Shown one piece after another: positions 1 through 9,625 of a stretch of DNA of 64,000 bases; position 1 is the stretch's first letter; each line of letters begins with the position of its first letter. Below the pieces are notes generated by a model. It was given only the letters and a program-made list of their open reading frames with translations. It searched no databases and was not told the origin of the DNA. The stretch comes from DASTQL01 sp035462375 (lineage in GTDB: Bacteria > Actinomycetota > Actinomycetes > Jiangellales > Jiangellaceae), in the NCBI GenBank assembly GCA_035462375.1, contig DATHUJ010000124.1:1-64000 (forward strand), read 5' to 3'. Position numbers and translations under genes: made by a program.

Positions 1-1142
1 CCGCCGTAGCGGCGGCTGGTGGAGGTGTCGGCCTGGCTGAAGGAGCGGAAGAGTCGGTCGCGCACGGCGGGGTCGATCCCGACGCCCGTGTCGCGGACCT
101 CGAGCACGAGCGGGTGGTCGCCGTCGGCGACACCGACGCTCACGCGGACCTCGCCGGTCTCGGTGAACTTGACCGCGTTGGTGAGCAGGTTCACGAGCAC
201 CTGGCGGAGCCGGTGGTCGTCGGTGACGATCGCCGCCGGAACCGCGTCGTCGACGCTGTAGACCAGGTCGAGGGACTTGGCCGTGGCAAGCGGTGCGACC
301 ACGCCGAGCACCGCCTCGACGAGCGCGCGGAGGTCGGTCGGCCGGGGGTCGACGGTGACCCGGCCCGCCTCGATCTTGGAGAAGTCGAGGACGTCGTCGA
401 TCAGGGAGAGCAGCAGTTCGGAGCTGTTGCGGATCGCCGTGACGTACTCGCGCTGCTCGCGGTCGAGCGACGTCTCGTCGAGGAGGGTGCCCAGCCCGAT
501 GATCGCGTTCATCGGTGTGCGGATCTCATGGCTCATGTTGGCCAGGAACTCGCTCTTGGCGCGGGTCGCCGCCTCTGCCTCCACACGCGCGCGGTGCTCA
601 CGGGCCACGAGGGCCGCGTGCTGCGTCGCGTACTGCCCGATGACCACCCAAGCGACGAGGGTGACGCCGACGATGTTGAGCACGAAGAAGGCGGCGACCC
701 AGCCCGGAGACAGCGGGCCGGCGTCCTGCGTGGGTTCCACGGCCGCCGCCACCAGGGTGAGGGCCGCGTAGGCGCCGAACCACCACATCGCCGCACGGAA
801 GCCGAACGTGAGCAGGGCCGCGATCGGCGCGATCAGCGACCAGATCATCACGGCACCCGAGGCGGCGAAGCCGCCGAGGTCCACCATGAGCAGCCAGGGG
901 ATGGTCAGGCTGAACAGCAGCTGGGCGACCAGCGCCCAGCGCTGCCCCCGGTGGTAGAGCCAGAGGTTGAGCGCTGCGAGCGCTGTGTAGCTCCACGGCC
1001 AGACGGCGGCCCCGGGAGCGCCGGCGACCACGTAGGCGACCCCCCAGAGCGCCCCGGCCAGCCCCATCGGCACGATCGCGGACGTCTCGACCCGGGGCAC
1101 GCCGGCGGCACCCCCCTGCTCCGATCGGGTGACTTCGTCCAT
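1..1142 (-). CDS. Membrane sensor histidine kinase, 3' end beyond window
   Basis: Only the first 380 codons are inside the window; the gene runs off the left edge. ATG at 1142 follows a purine-rich GGAGAGGGGGCTGGAGG leader. About six hydrophobic segments fill residues 25-170, followed by a short charged helix. The dimerisation/phosphoacceptor box SHEIRTPMNAII has the acceptor His at about residue 205, and an N-box (NLLTNAVKFT) and G1-type DTGVGI follow. This is the canonical HisKA plus HATPase_c order. The membrane-embedded N-terminus has no recognised ligand-binding domain, so the signal is unknown. SHEIRTPMN-type kinases are often hybrid proteins with a C-terminal receiver domain; that part would lie outside the window. 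No cognate regulator is visible here. It sits 81 bp downstream of the ABC permease gene on the same strand. Confidence 0.9.
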   Translation of the reverse strand, partial: MDEVTRSEQGGAAGVPRVETSAIVPMGLAGALWGVAYVVAGAPGAAVWPWSYTALAALNLWLYHRGQRWALVAQLLFSLTIPWLLMVDLGGFAASGAVMIWSLIAPIAALLTFGFRAAMWWFGAYAALTLVAAAVEPTQDAGPLSPGWVAAFFVLNIVGVTLVAWVVIGQYATQHAALVAREHRARVEAEAATRAKSEFLANMSHEIRTPMNAIIGLGTLLDETSLDREQREYVTAIRNSSELLLSLIDDVLDFSKIEAGRVTVDPRPTDLRALVEAVLGVVAPLATAKSLDLVYSVDDAVPAAIVTDDHRLRQVLVNLLTNAVKFTETGEVRVSVGVADGDHPLVLEVRDTGVGIDPAVRDRLFRSFSQADTSTSRRYG

Positions 1143-1223
1143 CCCGGCCTCCAGCCCCCTCTCCCCACCCCGAAGTGTTCACGACACGCCGGCCCGGGCG
1201 GTAGTCCGTGTGGCGCGTCGCCG

Positions 1224-2882
1224 TCAGCTGGTCGGGTGCGGGTCCCACCGGAAGCGACGCACGGCGACCAGGGACGCGCCCGCCAGCCAGACCAGCAGTA
1301 CGGCCACGTGCACCCAGGACAGTGACGGCCCCGCCGGGTCGAGCGTCTCGACCAGGCCGTTCGCCAGGTGCTTGAGAGGGAAGATCGAGCCGACGGAGTC
1401 CATCCACGCGGGGGCCCCGCCCACCGGGAAGACGTCGGAGAAGAAGGCGAGCGGGAGCAGGATGGCCAGGCCCACGGCCGTCATCGCCTTGCTGTCGGGG
1501 ACCACGGACGCCAGGGCCAGTCCGCACGCGCTCAGCGTCGTCGTCCCGAGGGCCAGCACAAGGGCCGCGGGAACCAGCCCCCTGATCGAGACCTGGAGGT
1601 CGAAGAACACCAGCCCGGTGCCGAGTACGAGCGCTGCGGTGACGAGCGCGATCCAGAGCACCGTGAGGGTCCGGCCGGCGAGGTAGAGCCCGGGGGGCAG
1701 CGGAGTCCCCCGCAGCCGCTTGAGGACGCCACGGTCGCGGGCCGCGGCGACCGCTTCGGGCATGTTGATGAAGGCTGTGACACCGGCCCCGTACGCGATC
1801 ATTCCCGCGGCGAACCAGTGCGCGAAGCCGTAGCCGTCGGGCTGGAAGCCCGAGTCCCCGTACAGGGCCGTCATGAAGGCGTAGAGCCCGACCGGCATGG
1901 CGACCGCGAAGAAGACCCAGCCCGGATCCCGCCACGCCGCCCGGTCCGCCCACCGCGTCTGGGCGAGGAGCAGGACCCGGGCCGCGGGCCGACCCGGCGT
2001 CACCACGCGGATGTCTGAGCGTGCCGTCTTCGTGCGTCCCGGCCCGGCCGACGCCGTACGTCCGTGACTGCCGGGTCGGTCCCAGCGGAAGGCCCGGGCG
2101 GCCACGGCCACCGCGCCGAGGGTCCACGCCGCCATCACGATGAGGGCGGTCAGGTCCCAGCCGGCTCCCTGCCCGAAGGGGTCGAACTGCTCCTGCAGGG
2201 CACGCACGAGGTGCTTGAGCGGGAAGAGAGAACCCAGCCGGGAGACCCACGCGGGCACCTCGGCGCCGAACGTGAACATGTCCGACACGAAGGTCAGCAG
2301 GACGGCGCTGGCGATCGAGACGGCCTGTGCGACCGAGGCGGAGGGGGCGACGGCCGCCACGGCCAGCCCGATCGCCGCGAAGCAGGCGATGCCCACGGCG
2401 ACCGTAACCACCGTCGCCGGAGACGTCCGCCAGACGATCTGCACGCCGTAGGCGCCGACGCCGAGCAGCACCATCGCGAGGAGGGCGCCGAGGGCGAAGG
2501 TCACGGCCCCGCCGATCCGGCCGGCGAGGTATGTCCAGGCCGGCAGCGGCGTGCCGCGGATCCGCTTGAGGATCCCCTGCTCGCGGGCCAGCGAGACGCT
2601 GATCGCCAGGGTCGGGTAGCTGGCGTAGAGGATGCCCATGGCGGCCGCCGTCGGGGTCGCGTACTGCATCACGCGGACCCCGCTGCCGTCGTCGAGGACG
2701 TCGTTGCCGGCGAGCAGGCCGATCACGACCAACCAGAGGAGGGGCAGGACGCCGGTGAAGATCAGGACGATCCGGGTCCGCCACAGCTCGCGGACGGCGT
2801 AGCCGAGCTGGGCCGTCACGAGCCGGCTCGTAGCCGGCCGTTGCGCTGGCGGAGCGCCCCGCAGCGCCGTCGAGCCGGTCAC
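1224..2882 (-). CDS. Fused tandem ABC-2 type exporter permease
   Basis: A 552-residue membrane protein made of two ABC-2 permease units in one chain. Unit 1 is about residues 22-265, unit 2 about 298-545, joined by a polar Gly/Arg/Thr linker (267-297). The duplication is visible in paired motifs: GILKRIRGTPLPAWTYLAGR (103-122) against GVLKRLRGTPLPPGLYLAGR (385-404), and FPLKHLVRALQEQFDP (220-235) against FPLKHLANGLVETLDP (501-516). Usual ABC-2 permeases of this type are half-size and dimerise, so this chain probably forms the whole channel. Start is the GTG whose GTGA overlaps the stop of the ATPase gene, so the two are translationally coupled. Family knowledge suggests drug or lipid export; the substrate is unknown. 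Longer upstream starts exist in frame but would overlap the ATPase coding sequence. Confidence 0.9.
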   Translation of the reverse strand: MTGSTALRGAPPAQRPATSRLVTAQLGYAVRELWRTRIVLIFTGVLPLLWLVVIGLLAGNDVLDDGSGVRVMQYATPTAAAMGILYASYPTLAISVSLAREQGILKRIRGTPLPAWTYLAGRIGGAVTFALGALLAMVLLGVGAYGVQIVWRTSPATVVTVAVGIACFAAIGLAVAAVAPSASVAQAVSIASAVLLTFVSDMFTFGAEVPAWVSRLGSLFPLKHLVRALQEQFDPFGQGAGWDLTALIVMAAWTLGAVAVAARAFRWDRPGSHGRTASAGPGRTKTARSDIRVVTPGRPAARVLLLAQTRWADRAAWRDPGWVFFAVAMPVGLYAFMTALYGDSGFQPDGYGFAHWFAAGMIAYGAGVTAFINMPEAVAAARDRGVLKRLRGTPLPPGLYLAGRTLTVLWIALVTAALVLGTGLVFFDLQVSIRGLVPAALVLALGTTTLSACGLALASVVPDSKAMTAVGLAILLPLAFFSDVFPVGGAPAWMDSVGSIFPLKHLANGLVETLDPAGPSLSWVHVAVLLVWLAGASLVAVRRFRWDPHPTS

Positions 2883-3823
2883 GGTCCTACGCCCTCGGGA
2901 GCCGCTGCTGGGACCTCCTCCGCGCCCTCGTCGCCCACCAGCCGGAGGTATACGTCCTCGAGCGACGGGCGGCTCACGGCGAGCGCCGGCATCTCGACCC
3001 CTCGCGCCAGCACCCAGCCGGTCAGCCGGTGCAGGTCGGTCGTGGGTTCGGCCGTACGGACCTGCCACTCGGCTCCCTGTGGCTGCGGCGGGCCGCCGAG
3101 GGCCGGCAGCTCTTCCACCCGGATCCCCTCGGGGAGGCGGAAGGACAGCACCGCCGTGCCGCGCGCACCTGCGCCGAGCTGCGCGGGCGTCCCGAGCGCC
3201 ACGAGCCGGCCGCGGGCCACGACAGCCACCCGGTCGGCGAGGTGCTCGGCCTCGTCCATGTAGTGCGTCGTCAGCAACACCGTCGTCCCCAGGGCGCGCA
3301 GGCCCTCCACGAGCTCCCAGGCCCTGCGACGTGCCGACGGGTCGAAGCCGGTCGTCGGCTCGTCGAGGAACAGCAGCTCCGGGTCGCCGACCAACCCCAG
3401 GGCCAGGTCCAGGCGCCGGCGCTGCCCTCCGGAGAGGGTCTTGACCCTGGCGTCCCGCTTCTCGGTGAGGCCGACCATCGCGATCACGTCGTCCTCGCCG
3501 AGCTGCCGCGGGTACATGCCCCGGTAGAGGCGCACCAACTCCCGGACGGAGAAGTCCTCGTCGAGTCCCGCGTCCTGCAGGACGATGCCGATGCGCTCAC
3601 GCAGCTCCCGGCCGCCGGTCTCCGGGTCGTGTCCGAGCACGCTCACCGCCCCGGCCGTCCGCCGCCGGTGGCCTTCGAGGATCTCGACCGTGGTCGTCTT
3701 GCCGGCACCGTTGGGCCCTACCAGGGCGAAGACCTCGCCCTCGTGGATGTCGAACGACAACCCGTCGACCGCCGGGACCCCGCCGTAGTCCTTGCGCAGC
3801 CCCTCCACCACGACCGCGGCCAC
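2879..3823 (-). CDS. ABC transporter ATP-binding protein (drug-export type)
   Basis: A 314-residue ATPase with Walker A GPNGAGKTT, Q-loop region, signature LSGGQRRRLDLALGL, Walker B ELLFLDEPTTGFDP and the switch His in LLTTHYMDEAEHL. The C-terminal extension (about 220-314) with KDYGGVPAVDG at the N-terminus is typical of DrrA/NodI-like exporters. It powers the fused permease encoded immediately downstream (4-base overlap). GTG start at 3823 is preceded by GGGAGGTGA at good spacing. Cytoplasmic, membrane-associated. Substrate cannot be read from sequence. Confidence 0.92.
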   Translation of the reverse strand: MAAVVVEGLRKDYGGVPAVDGLSFDIHEGEVFALVGPNGAGKTTTVEILEGHRRRTAGAVSVLGHDPETGGRELRERIGIVLQDAGLDEDFSVRELVRLYRGMYPRQLGEDDVIAMVGLTEKRDARVKTLSGGQRRRLDLALGLVGDPELLFLDEPTTGFDPSARRRAWELVEGLRALGTTVLLTTHYMDEAEHLADRVAVVARGRLVALGTPAQLGAGARGTAVLSFRLPEGIRVEELPALGGPPQPQGAEWQVRTAEPTTDLHRLTGWVLARGVEMPALAVSRPSLEDVYLRLVGDEGAEEVPAAAPEGVGP

Positions 3824-3845
3824 GGTCGCGTCACCTCCCTACGGA

Positions 3846-4049
3846 TCAGCCCTCGCCCGCGTGGTGCAGGTGCTCCACCGTCGCGTCCGGCCCGGGGAAC
3901 ACCAGGGACTCGTGCCCCGTGTCCGACCAGCGCACCAGGAACGGCGGACCGCCGTCGGTGCCATGGACCTCGAGGACCTCGCCGTCGCGGACCGGGTCGT
4001 CCAGATGCACCCCGTGCACGACCAGCCGGTCGCCGACCTCCGCGCGCAT
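3846..4049 (-). CDS. DUF1918 small protein
   Basis: A 67-residue protein beginning MRAEVGDRLVVHG and containing a GEVLEVHG...FLVRWSDTGHESLVFPGPDA pattern typical of the actinobacterial DUF1918 family, small SH3-like barrels of unknown function. I start it at the ATG at 4049 because GAAAGGGCGTGAGG lies just upstream; an in-frame ATG 14 codons earlier would add a non-conserved tail. It lies 22 bp upstream of the ABC ATPase gene and may be co-transcribed with it. Confidence 0.8.
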   Translation of the reverse strand: MRAEVGDRLVVHGVHLDDPVRDGEVLEVHGTDGGPPFLVRWSDTGHESLVFPGPDATVEHLHHAGEG

Positions 4050-4147
4050 CGACCTCACGCCCTTTCGTACGCGTGCCTCCGTACCCAGCATCGGGGGCTG
4101 CGCCGGGCGCCAGGCAGTGCCGAAGGTCCCCCGGTGGACGGGCGAGG

Positions 4148-6559
4148 TCAGGTGCGGGGGAGACGGACCTCTCGGGTGCCGCCCGGGTCGATGTCGATGT
4201 CCTGGCCGGCGACCCGCAGGCGCAGCCGGGCGGGGCCGCCCCGGCGACCGCTGACGACCAGCGTGTCGTGCCGCACGGTGACGAAGACGCCGTAGTGCTG
4301 GCGGTAGCGCAACCGGAAGCTCAGCTCCCGCAGCTCGTCAGGCAGGCGGGGTTCGAACCACAGCCGCTCCTCACGCAGCTGCAGCCCGGTGAACCCGCGC
4401 TGGACCAGGTCGATCGTGCCGGCCATCGCGCCGAGGTGGACGCCCTCCGGGGTCGTGCCGCCTTGCACGTCGCTGACGTCGGACTCCAGCGCCTCCACGA
4501 ACAGGTCCCAGGCCAGCTTGCGGTCGGTGCGTGCCAGCACCCACGAGTGCACCAGCTTGGACAGGGTCGAGCCGTGCGACGTGCGCTCGCGGTAGTACTC
4601 CACGGTCCGCTGCACCAGCATCGGGTCCCAGGGGTAGCCCAGCCGCTCGATGATGGTCTGCAGCTCGTCGGTCGAGAGCAGGAAGAAGAGCATGAGGACG
4701 TCGGCCTGCTTGGACACCTTGTAGCGGTTGGGTGAGTCGCCCTCCGCCTCCAGGATCCGGTCGAGCCGGGCGACGTCGGCGTAGCGCTCCACGTAGTCGC
4801 CCCAGGGGAACTCCTCGAGCCGTTCGTAGCCCTCGAACTGGCTCAGCACGCCGTCCTCGTGGAAGCACAGCCGCAGCTTTCGGCTGATGTGCTCCCAGTG
4901 CTCCAGCTCGTTGCGCCGCAGCCCGAGCAGGTCGAAGAGCTCCTGCCGCCGCCGTTCCGGCAGCTCCTGGACCAGTGCCATCGCCTTGGTCATCAGCCAG
5001 ACCGTCATGACGTTGGTGTACGCGTTGTTGTCCAGGCCGGGCTCGTCACGCCACGGGTACGCGTCGTGGTACTCGTCCGGACCCATGACGCCGCGCAGGT
5101 CATAGCGGTCGTTCCCCCGGTCGTACGTCGCCAGGCTGGCGAAGAAGCGTGCCACCTCGAGCAGAACCTCCGCGCCGTACGAGGCGAGGAAGTCGCGGTC
5201 GCCGGTCGCCTCGTAGTACTGCCAGGTGTTGTAGGCGACGGCGAGCCCGATGTGGCGCTGGAGGTGCGAGTGGTCTGGCAGCCAGCGGCCGGACTTGGGG
5301 TTCAGATGCACGCGCTGGGTCTCCTCGCGCCCGCTCGACCCGCTCTGCCACGGGAACATCGCACCCCGGTAACCCCCGTCGTGGGCGGCCTTGCGCGCTT
5401 GCGGGAGCCGTCGCCAGCGGTAGAGGAGCAGGCCTCGGGCCAGCTCGGGCATGCGCAGCGTGAGGTAGGGGAAGACGAACATCTCGTCCCAGAAGATGTG
5501 CCCCCGGTAGGCCTCGCCGTGCAGCCCGCGCGCGGGGATGCCCACGTCCAGGTCCACCGAGTGGTGGGACAGCGACTGGAGCAGGTGGAACAGGTGCAGG
5601 TGCAGCACCGTCTCGGTCCGCTGATGGCCGACCAGCTCGATCTCGCACCTCTCCCAGAGGTGGTCCCAGGCGAGCACGTGGCGCTCGAGCAGGGGCTCGA
5701 AGTCCGGCGCACAGTCGACTTTGTCGCGGGCCTCCTCGGCGGGAGAGGTGATGGCCCGGTCTCTGGACGTGAAGAGGGTGACGACCTTGTCTACGGTGAC
5801 GGTCCGCCCCTGGGCCACGTCGAGCTCGAGGTCGAGCCCCACGTACGCGCCGTCCCGAACGACCGTCTCGGCGGGCGGTGCCTGGCTGCCGTCGACGACG
5901 ACGCGATGGCGGGCTGCCAGGGAGATCAGCACCTGGGACTGGTTCGTGCGGACGTCCAGGGCGACCGTGCCGGGACCGCTGGGGCCCAGGTCGACGAGCT
6001 CGAGGTGCTCATCGCCCAGCCCGCGGTACCGCGCGACGCCGGAGTTGGTGACGCGACCATCGAGCCCCGACCGCACCGTGAGCCGCCCGCCCCAGTCCTC
6101 CGGCTTGATGGTGGTCTGCAGGCCGGCCAGGTACGGGTCGGCCATGGAGACCAACCGACGCTGCGCGACCACCGTCGTCCGCCCGGCCGGGTCGGTCCAG
6201 CGGAAGCGGCGCGTCAGCACCCCACGCCGGATGTCCAGCTCCTGGACGTAGCCCTCCAGCTTGCCGGTTGACAGGTCGCACCACGGGCCGTCACCGATGC
6301 GGAAGGTGAGCGACTGCCAGTCCGGGAGGTTGACCATGCTCTCGTTCTCGACGTGCTGGCCGTCCACGTCGGCGGCCAGCCGGTTGAACACCCCCGCTGC
6401 GTACGTGCCGGGGTAGTGCACGCCGTCGGCACGTGACTCCGGCGCGGCGGCTCGTGTGGCGAAGCGCCCGTTGCCCAGCGCGCAGAGCGCCTCGCGCAGC
6501 GGTTCGTGGTGTTCGTCGTAGCCCTCGTAGCGGAGCAGCCACGTCGTCATGCCGATCAT
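4148..6559 (-). CDS. Glycoside hydrolase family 65 (disaccharide phosphorylase type)
   Basis: About 800 residues, normal for GH65. The N-terminal beta-sandwich is followed by an (alpha/alpha)6 barrel with PWQSGSSGREETQ and the catalytic-acid motif GVMGPDEYHD, then a small C-terminal beta domain. GH65 enzymes are mostly inverting phosphorylases (trehalose, kojibiose, nigerose or maltose) that yield beta-glucose 1-phosphate. The gene overlaps by ATGA the GlgX-beta-phosphoglucomutase fusion, whose mutase domain would convert exactly that product to glucose 6-phosphate. This neighbourhood supports a phosphorylase over a hydrolase. The disaccharide cannot be decided from sequence. Start could be the ATG at 6559 (overlapping) or the ATG at 6550. 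Confidence 0.92.
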   Translation of the reverse strand: MIGMTTWLLRYEGYDEHHEPLREALCALGNGRFATRAAAPESRADGVHYPGTYAAGVFNRLAADVDGQHVENESMVNLPDWQSLTFRIGDGPWCDLSTGKLEGYVQELDIRRGVLTRRFRWTDPAGRTTVVAQRRLVSMADPYLAGLQTTIKPEDWGGRLTVRSGLDGRVTNSGVARYRGLGDEHLELVDLGPSGPGTVALDVRTNQSQVLISLAARHRVVVDGSQAPPAETVVRDGAYVGLDLELDVAQGRTVTVDKVVTLFTSRDRAITSPAEEARDKVDCAPDFEPLLERHVLAWDHLWERCEIELVGHQRTETVLHLHLFHLLQSLSHHSVDLDVGIPARGLHGEAYRGHIFWDEMFVFPYLTLRMPELARGLLLYRWRRLPQARKAAHDGGYRGAMFPWQSGSSGREETQRVHLNPKSGRWLPDHSHLQRHIGLAVAYNTWQYYEATGDRDFLASYGAEVLLEVARFFASLATYDRGNDRYDLRGVMGPDEYHDAYPWRDEPGLDNNAYTNVMTVWLMTKAMALVQELPERRRQELFDLLGLRRNELEHWEHISRKLRLCFHEDGVLSQFEGYERLEEFPWGDYVERYADVARLDRILEAEGDSPNRYKVSKQADVLMLFFLLSTDELQTIIERLGYPWDPMLVQRTVEYYRERTSHGSTLSKLVHSWVLARTDRKLAWDLFVEALESDVSDVQGGTTPEGVHLGAMAGTIDLVQRGFTGLQLREERLWFEPRLPDELRELSFRLRYRQHYGVFVTVRHDTLVVSGRRGGPARLRLRVAGQDIDIDPGGTREVRLPRT

Positions 6560-9357
6560 CCTGCCCGTACCACCGTGACCTCTTCCAGGTCCGACACGAC
6601 GACGTGTGCACCGGCTGCCCGGAGTGCGTCGGGATGACCGGTCCGGTCCACGCCGATCACCAGCCGGAAGCCGCCGCGCCGGCCCGCCTCCACTCCGGCG
6701 ATGGCGTCCTCGACGACGACCGCTCGGCCGGCTGGGACGCCGAGTCTCCTCGCCGCCTCGAGGAAGACCGCGGGGTCGGGCTTGCCGGGCAACCCGAGCT
6801 GGGCGGCCACCTCGCCGTCGACACGGACCGGGAAGAGGTCGGCGACGCCGGCGGCCGAGAGGATCGCGGTGGCGTTGCGGCTCGCCGTGATGATCGCGAC
6901 TCCGATGCCGGCTGCGTGCAGGTCGTGGACCAGCTGCACCGTGGACGGGTAGGCCTCCACCCCGTCCTCGGCCACCGTCCGCAGGAAGGCATCGTTCTTC
7001 CGCGTGGACATCGCGCGGACGGTCTCGGCGTCCACCTCGATCCCGCGTGATGCGAGGAAGGCAGTCACGCCGTCCTCCCTCCGCTTCCCGTCGACGTGGA
7101 CCCGGTAGTCCTCGTCGGTGAACTCACGGAACTCCTCGCCGGTCGCAGCCGACCTCTCGGCCAGCCAGCCGTCGAACATGCGCTTCCACGCCCGGCGGTG
7201 CACCTCGGCGGTCCGGGTCACGACGCCGTCCATGTCGAAGACCACGCCGTCCACCTCGTCCGGCCGGAGCACGACCCTCCGGTCCGCCGAGAGCAGCACG
7301 ACGGAGTGCGCCTCGGCACGGTACGTGGGTCCCGTCACCGCTGGCGCGGACGCCAGGTCGGTGATGTCGTCCGGAGGGTCCAGTGCAGTGTCGACCACAC
7401 GTCGCCACGGGAGCGCCGGGTCGACCGGCGGCAGGGCGAAGTCCAGCGGCTCGCGCCAGGCGTTGAGGACGGCGTGGACGTTCCTCGTCCCGACGACACT
7501 GCGGACGGTCAGGGCCAGCGTGTGGGAGTCGTCCGACCAGTCCGGCCGGTGCAGCTCCACACCGTGGAACTCCACCCGGGAGCGGGCCAGGAACTCCCGC
7601 AGTGTGAGTCCGTGCGCGACCGTCGTCATGTCGAAGGCGAGCCGCAGCCGGACCAGCCCCCGGACGAAGCGCAGCACGTCCGCGTGCTCGTCGGCGAGTG
7701 ACCAGTCGAGCCACGAGGTCTCGTCGTCGTGGCACCAGGCGTTGTTGTTGCCGCGCTGCGTCCGCCGGACCTCGTCGCCCATCGACAGCATCGGCACGCC
7801 CATGGCGATCAGCGTGATGGCCAGCAGGTTCTTGACCTGGCGGTTGCGAAGGGCCGCGACCGCCGGGTCGTCGGTAGTGCCCTCGACGCCGCAGTTCCAG
7901 GACCAGTCCGCGTCCGTCCCGTCGCGTCCCCCCTCCAGGTTGGCCTCGTTATGCTTCCGGTCGTACGAGACCAGGTCGTTGAGCGTCATCCCGTCGTGGC
8001 AGGTGACGAAGTTGACGCTGTGCTCCACCTCCGACGGCCGGCCCGCGTAGAGGTCGGGACTGGCCAGCAGCCGGTCCGGCAGCGTGCGGACCAGGCCGGC
8101 GTCTCCGCGGACGAACCGGCGGACGTCGTCGCGGAAGCGGCCGTTCCACTCCCGCCACCGGTCCCCGGCGAAGGACCCGACCTGGTAGAGACCTGCGGCG
8201 TCCCAGGCCTCGGCGATGAGCTTGGTCCCGGCCAGCACCGGGTCGGTCTGGATCTGCCAGATCACCGGCGGGTCCGCCATCGGCCGTCCCTGGGAGTCGC
8301 GCGACAGGATCGAGGCGAGGTCGAAGCGGAAGCCGTCGACGTGCATGCCCGCCACCCAGTGGTGCAGTGCGTCGACGATCATCCGGCGGACGACTGCTTG
8401 GTTGGCGTCCAGCGTGTTGCCGCACCCGGTGTAGTCGGCGTAGTGCCCGGGTGCCGCGGGGTCGAGGATGTAGTAGTCGTCGTTGTCCAGGCCCCGCCAG
8501 CAGAAGGTGGGCCCGCCGGCGCCTCCCTCGGCCGTGTGGTTGAAGACGACGTCCAGGATCACCTCGATACCCGCGCGGTGCAGCGCCTTGACCATGTCGC
8601 GGAACTCGTCGAGCACGCCCAGCGGATCGGTGGTCGAGGCGTAGCCGGGGTGGGGGGCGAAGAACGACACCGGGCTGTAGCCCCAGTGGTTGACCAGGCC
8701 CGCGGGGGCGTCCTGCCGGTCGAAGGCGAGCACCGGCATGAGCTCGACCGCGGTCACTCCCAGTGACTCCAAGTAGGGGATCCTCTCGACCAGGCCCGCG
8801 TAGGTCCCGGCCAGCTCCCGTGCCACGCCGCTGGACGGGTGGGCGGTGAAGCCCCGCACGTGCAGCTCGTAGACCACCGTGCGGGCGAACGGCCGCTCCA
8901 GCGGTCGGTCTCCCTCCCAGTCGTACGTGGAGAGGTCGGCGACCACGCTCCGCATCGCCGTCCGAGGGTCGGGACGTCCCCCCGTACCGCGCAGGTAGCC
9001 GGTCGGGACGGCCACCGATCGCCCGTACGGGTCGAGGAGCACCGCCTCGGGGTCGTGCCGCAGCCCGCGCGCGGGGTCGTGCGGACCGTGGACCCGCCAG
9101 GCGTAGACCTGGCCTGCACGCACGCCCGGGACCTCCACGTGCCAGTAGCCGTACGTCCGGTGCCCGGCCGGGTCCAGCGCGAGGCAGCGGACGGGCTCGG
9201 GGTCCTCGAGGCTGTCGAAGAGCAGCAGCTCCATCGACGTCGCGGTTCGGGACCACACCGAGAAGTTGACGCCGTCGTCGGCCACCGAGGCCCCGACCGG
9301 GTAGGAGCGGCCACGTCCGACGGTCGGGCGACCACCCGCCGCCACCAGGCCCGTCAT
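6556..9357 (-). CDS. glgX: GlgX-type debranching enzyme fused to beta-phosphoglucomutase
   Basis: A single 933-residue frame with two enzymes. Residues 1 to about 690 are a GlgX/isoamylase-type GH13 protein: N-terminal CBM48-like part, VILDVVFNHTAEGG, nucleophile motif DGFRFDLASIL, acid LIAEAWD and NFVTCHDGMTLNDLVSYDRKHNEAN. Residues from about 702 are a HAD beta-phosphoglucomutase: VVFDMDGV (Asp708, Asp710), ITASRN, GKPDPAVFLEAA and VVEDAIAGVEAG. The junction has no stop or internal start with a clear ribosome site. Start ATG at 9357 has GGGAGG 5 nt upstream; the frame is open further upstream but those codons lie opposite the divergent stress gene and are not GlgX-like. The stop overlaps the GH65 gene. 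The pairing suggests one pathway from branched alpha-glucan or disaccharide to glucose 6-phosphate. Confidence 0.9.
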   Translation of the reverse strand: MTGLVAAGGRPTVGRGRSYPVGASVADDGVNFSVWSRTATSMELLLFDSLEDPEPVRCLALDPAGHRTYGYWHVEVPGVRAGQVYAWRVHGPHDPARGLRHDPEAVLLDPYGRSVAVPTGYLRGTGGRPDPRTAMRSVVADLSTYDWEGDRPLERPFARTVVYELHVRGFTAHPSSGVARELAGTYAGLVERIPYLESLGVTAVELMPVLAFDRQDAPAGLVNHWGYSPVSFFAPHPGYASTTDPLGVLDEFRDMVKALHRAGIEVILDVVFNHTAEGGAGGPTFCWRGLDNDDYYILDPAAPGHYADYTGCGNTLDANQAVVRRMIVDALHHWVAGMHVDGFRFDLASILSRDSQGRPMADPPVIWQIQTDPVLAGTKLIAEAWDAAGLYQVGSFAGDRWREWNGRFRDDVRRFVRGDAGLVRTLPDRLLASPDLYAGRPSEVEHSVNFVTCHDGMTLNDLVSYDRKHNEANLEGGRDGTDADWSWNCGVEGTTDDPAVAALRNRQVKNLLAITLIAMGVPMLSMGDEVRRTQRGNNNAWCHDDETSWLDWSLADEHADVLRFVRGLVRLRLAFDMTTVAHGLTLREFLARSRVEFHGVELHRPDWSDDSHTLALTVRSVVGTRNVHAVLNAWREPLDFALPPVDPALPWRRVVDTALDPPDDITDLASAPAVTGPTYRAEAHSVVLLSADRRVVLRPDEVDGVVFDMDGVVTRTAEVHRRAWKRMFDGWLAERSAATGEEFREFTDEDYRVHVDGKRREDGVTAFLASRGIEVDAETVRAMSTRKNDAFLRTVAEDGVEAYPSTVQLVHDLHAAGIGVAIITASRNATAILSAAGVADLFPVRVDGEVAAQLGLPGKPDPAVFLEAARRLGVPAGRAVVVEDAIAGVEAGRRGGFRLVIGVDRTGHPDALRAAGAHVVVSDLEEVTVVRAG

Positions 9358-9625
9358 GGGTCCTCCCTGAGCGTCCGCCGATGTGCCGCTCCACAGCCTG
9401 CCGGGTGTCGGCCCCCGGCGGGAGGCCTGTCGCGACCCCCGAGCAGGGCCGAAGGTCCCGCACGGATGCCTGTCGGGGTGCCCGGGCAGGTGTGTCCGAC
9501 GGACCGTGGGCGTCGGTCGTTGCCGCGCCAGGGGACTCGGACCCGGCGCCGCTGGGCTCTGGCGCGTCACGGCCGAGCCTGCTGGACTGGGGTCAGCCGA
9601 TCTCCCCTCGCCGAAAGTAGCCCGC

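Noticed and set aside
598..2784. Long minus-strand frame across the permease and kinase genes
   Set aside because: Arg/Pro-rich shadow with no domain; the fused ABC-2 permease and kinase in other frames have conserved motifs.
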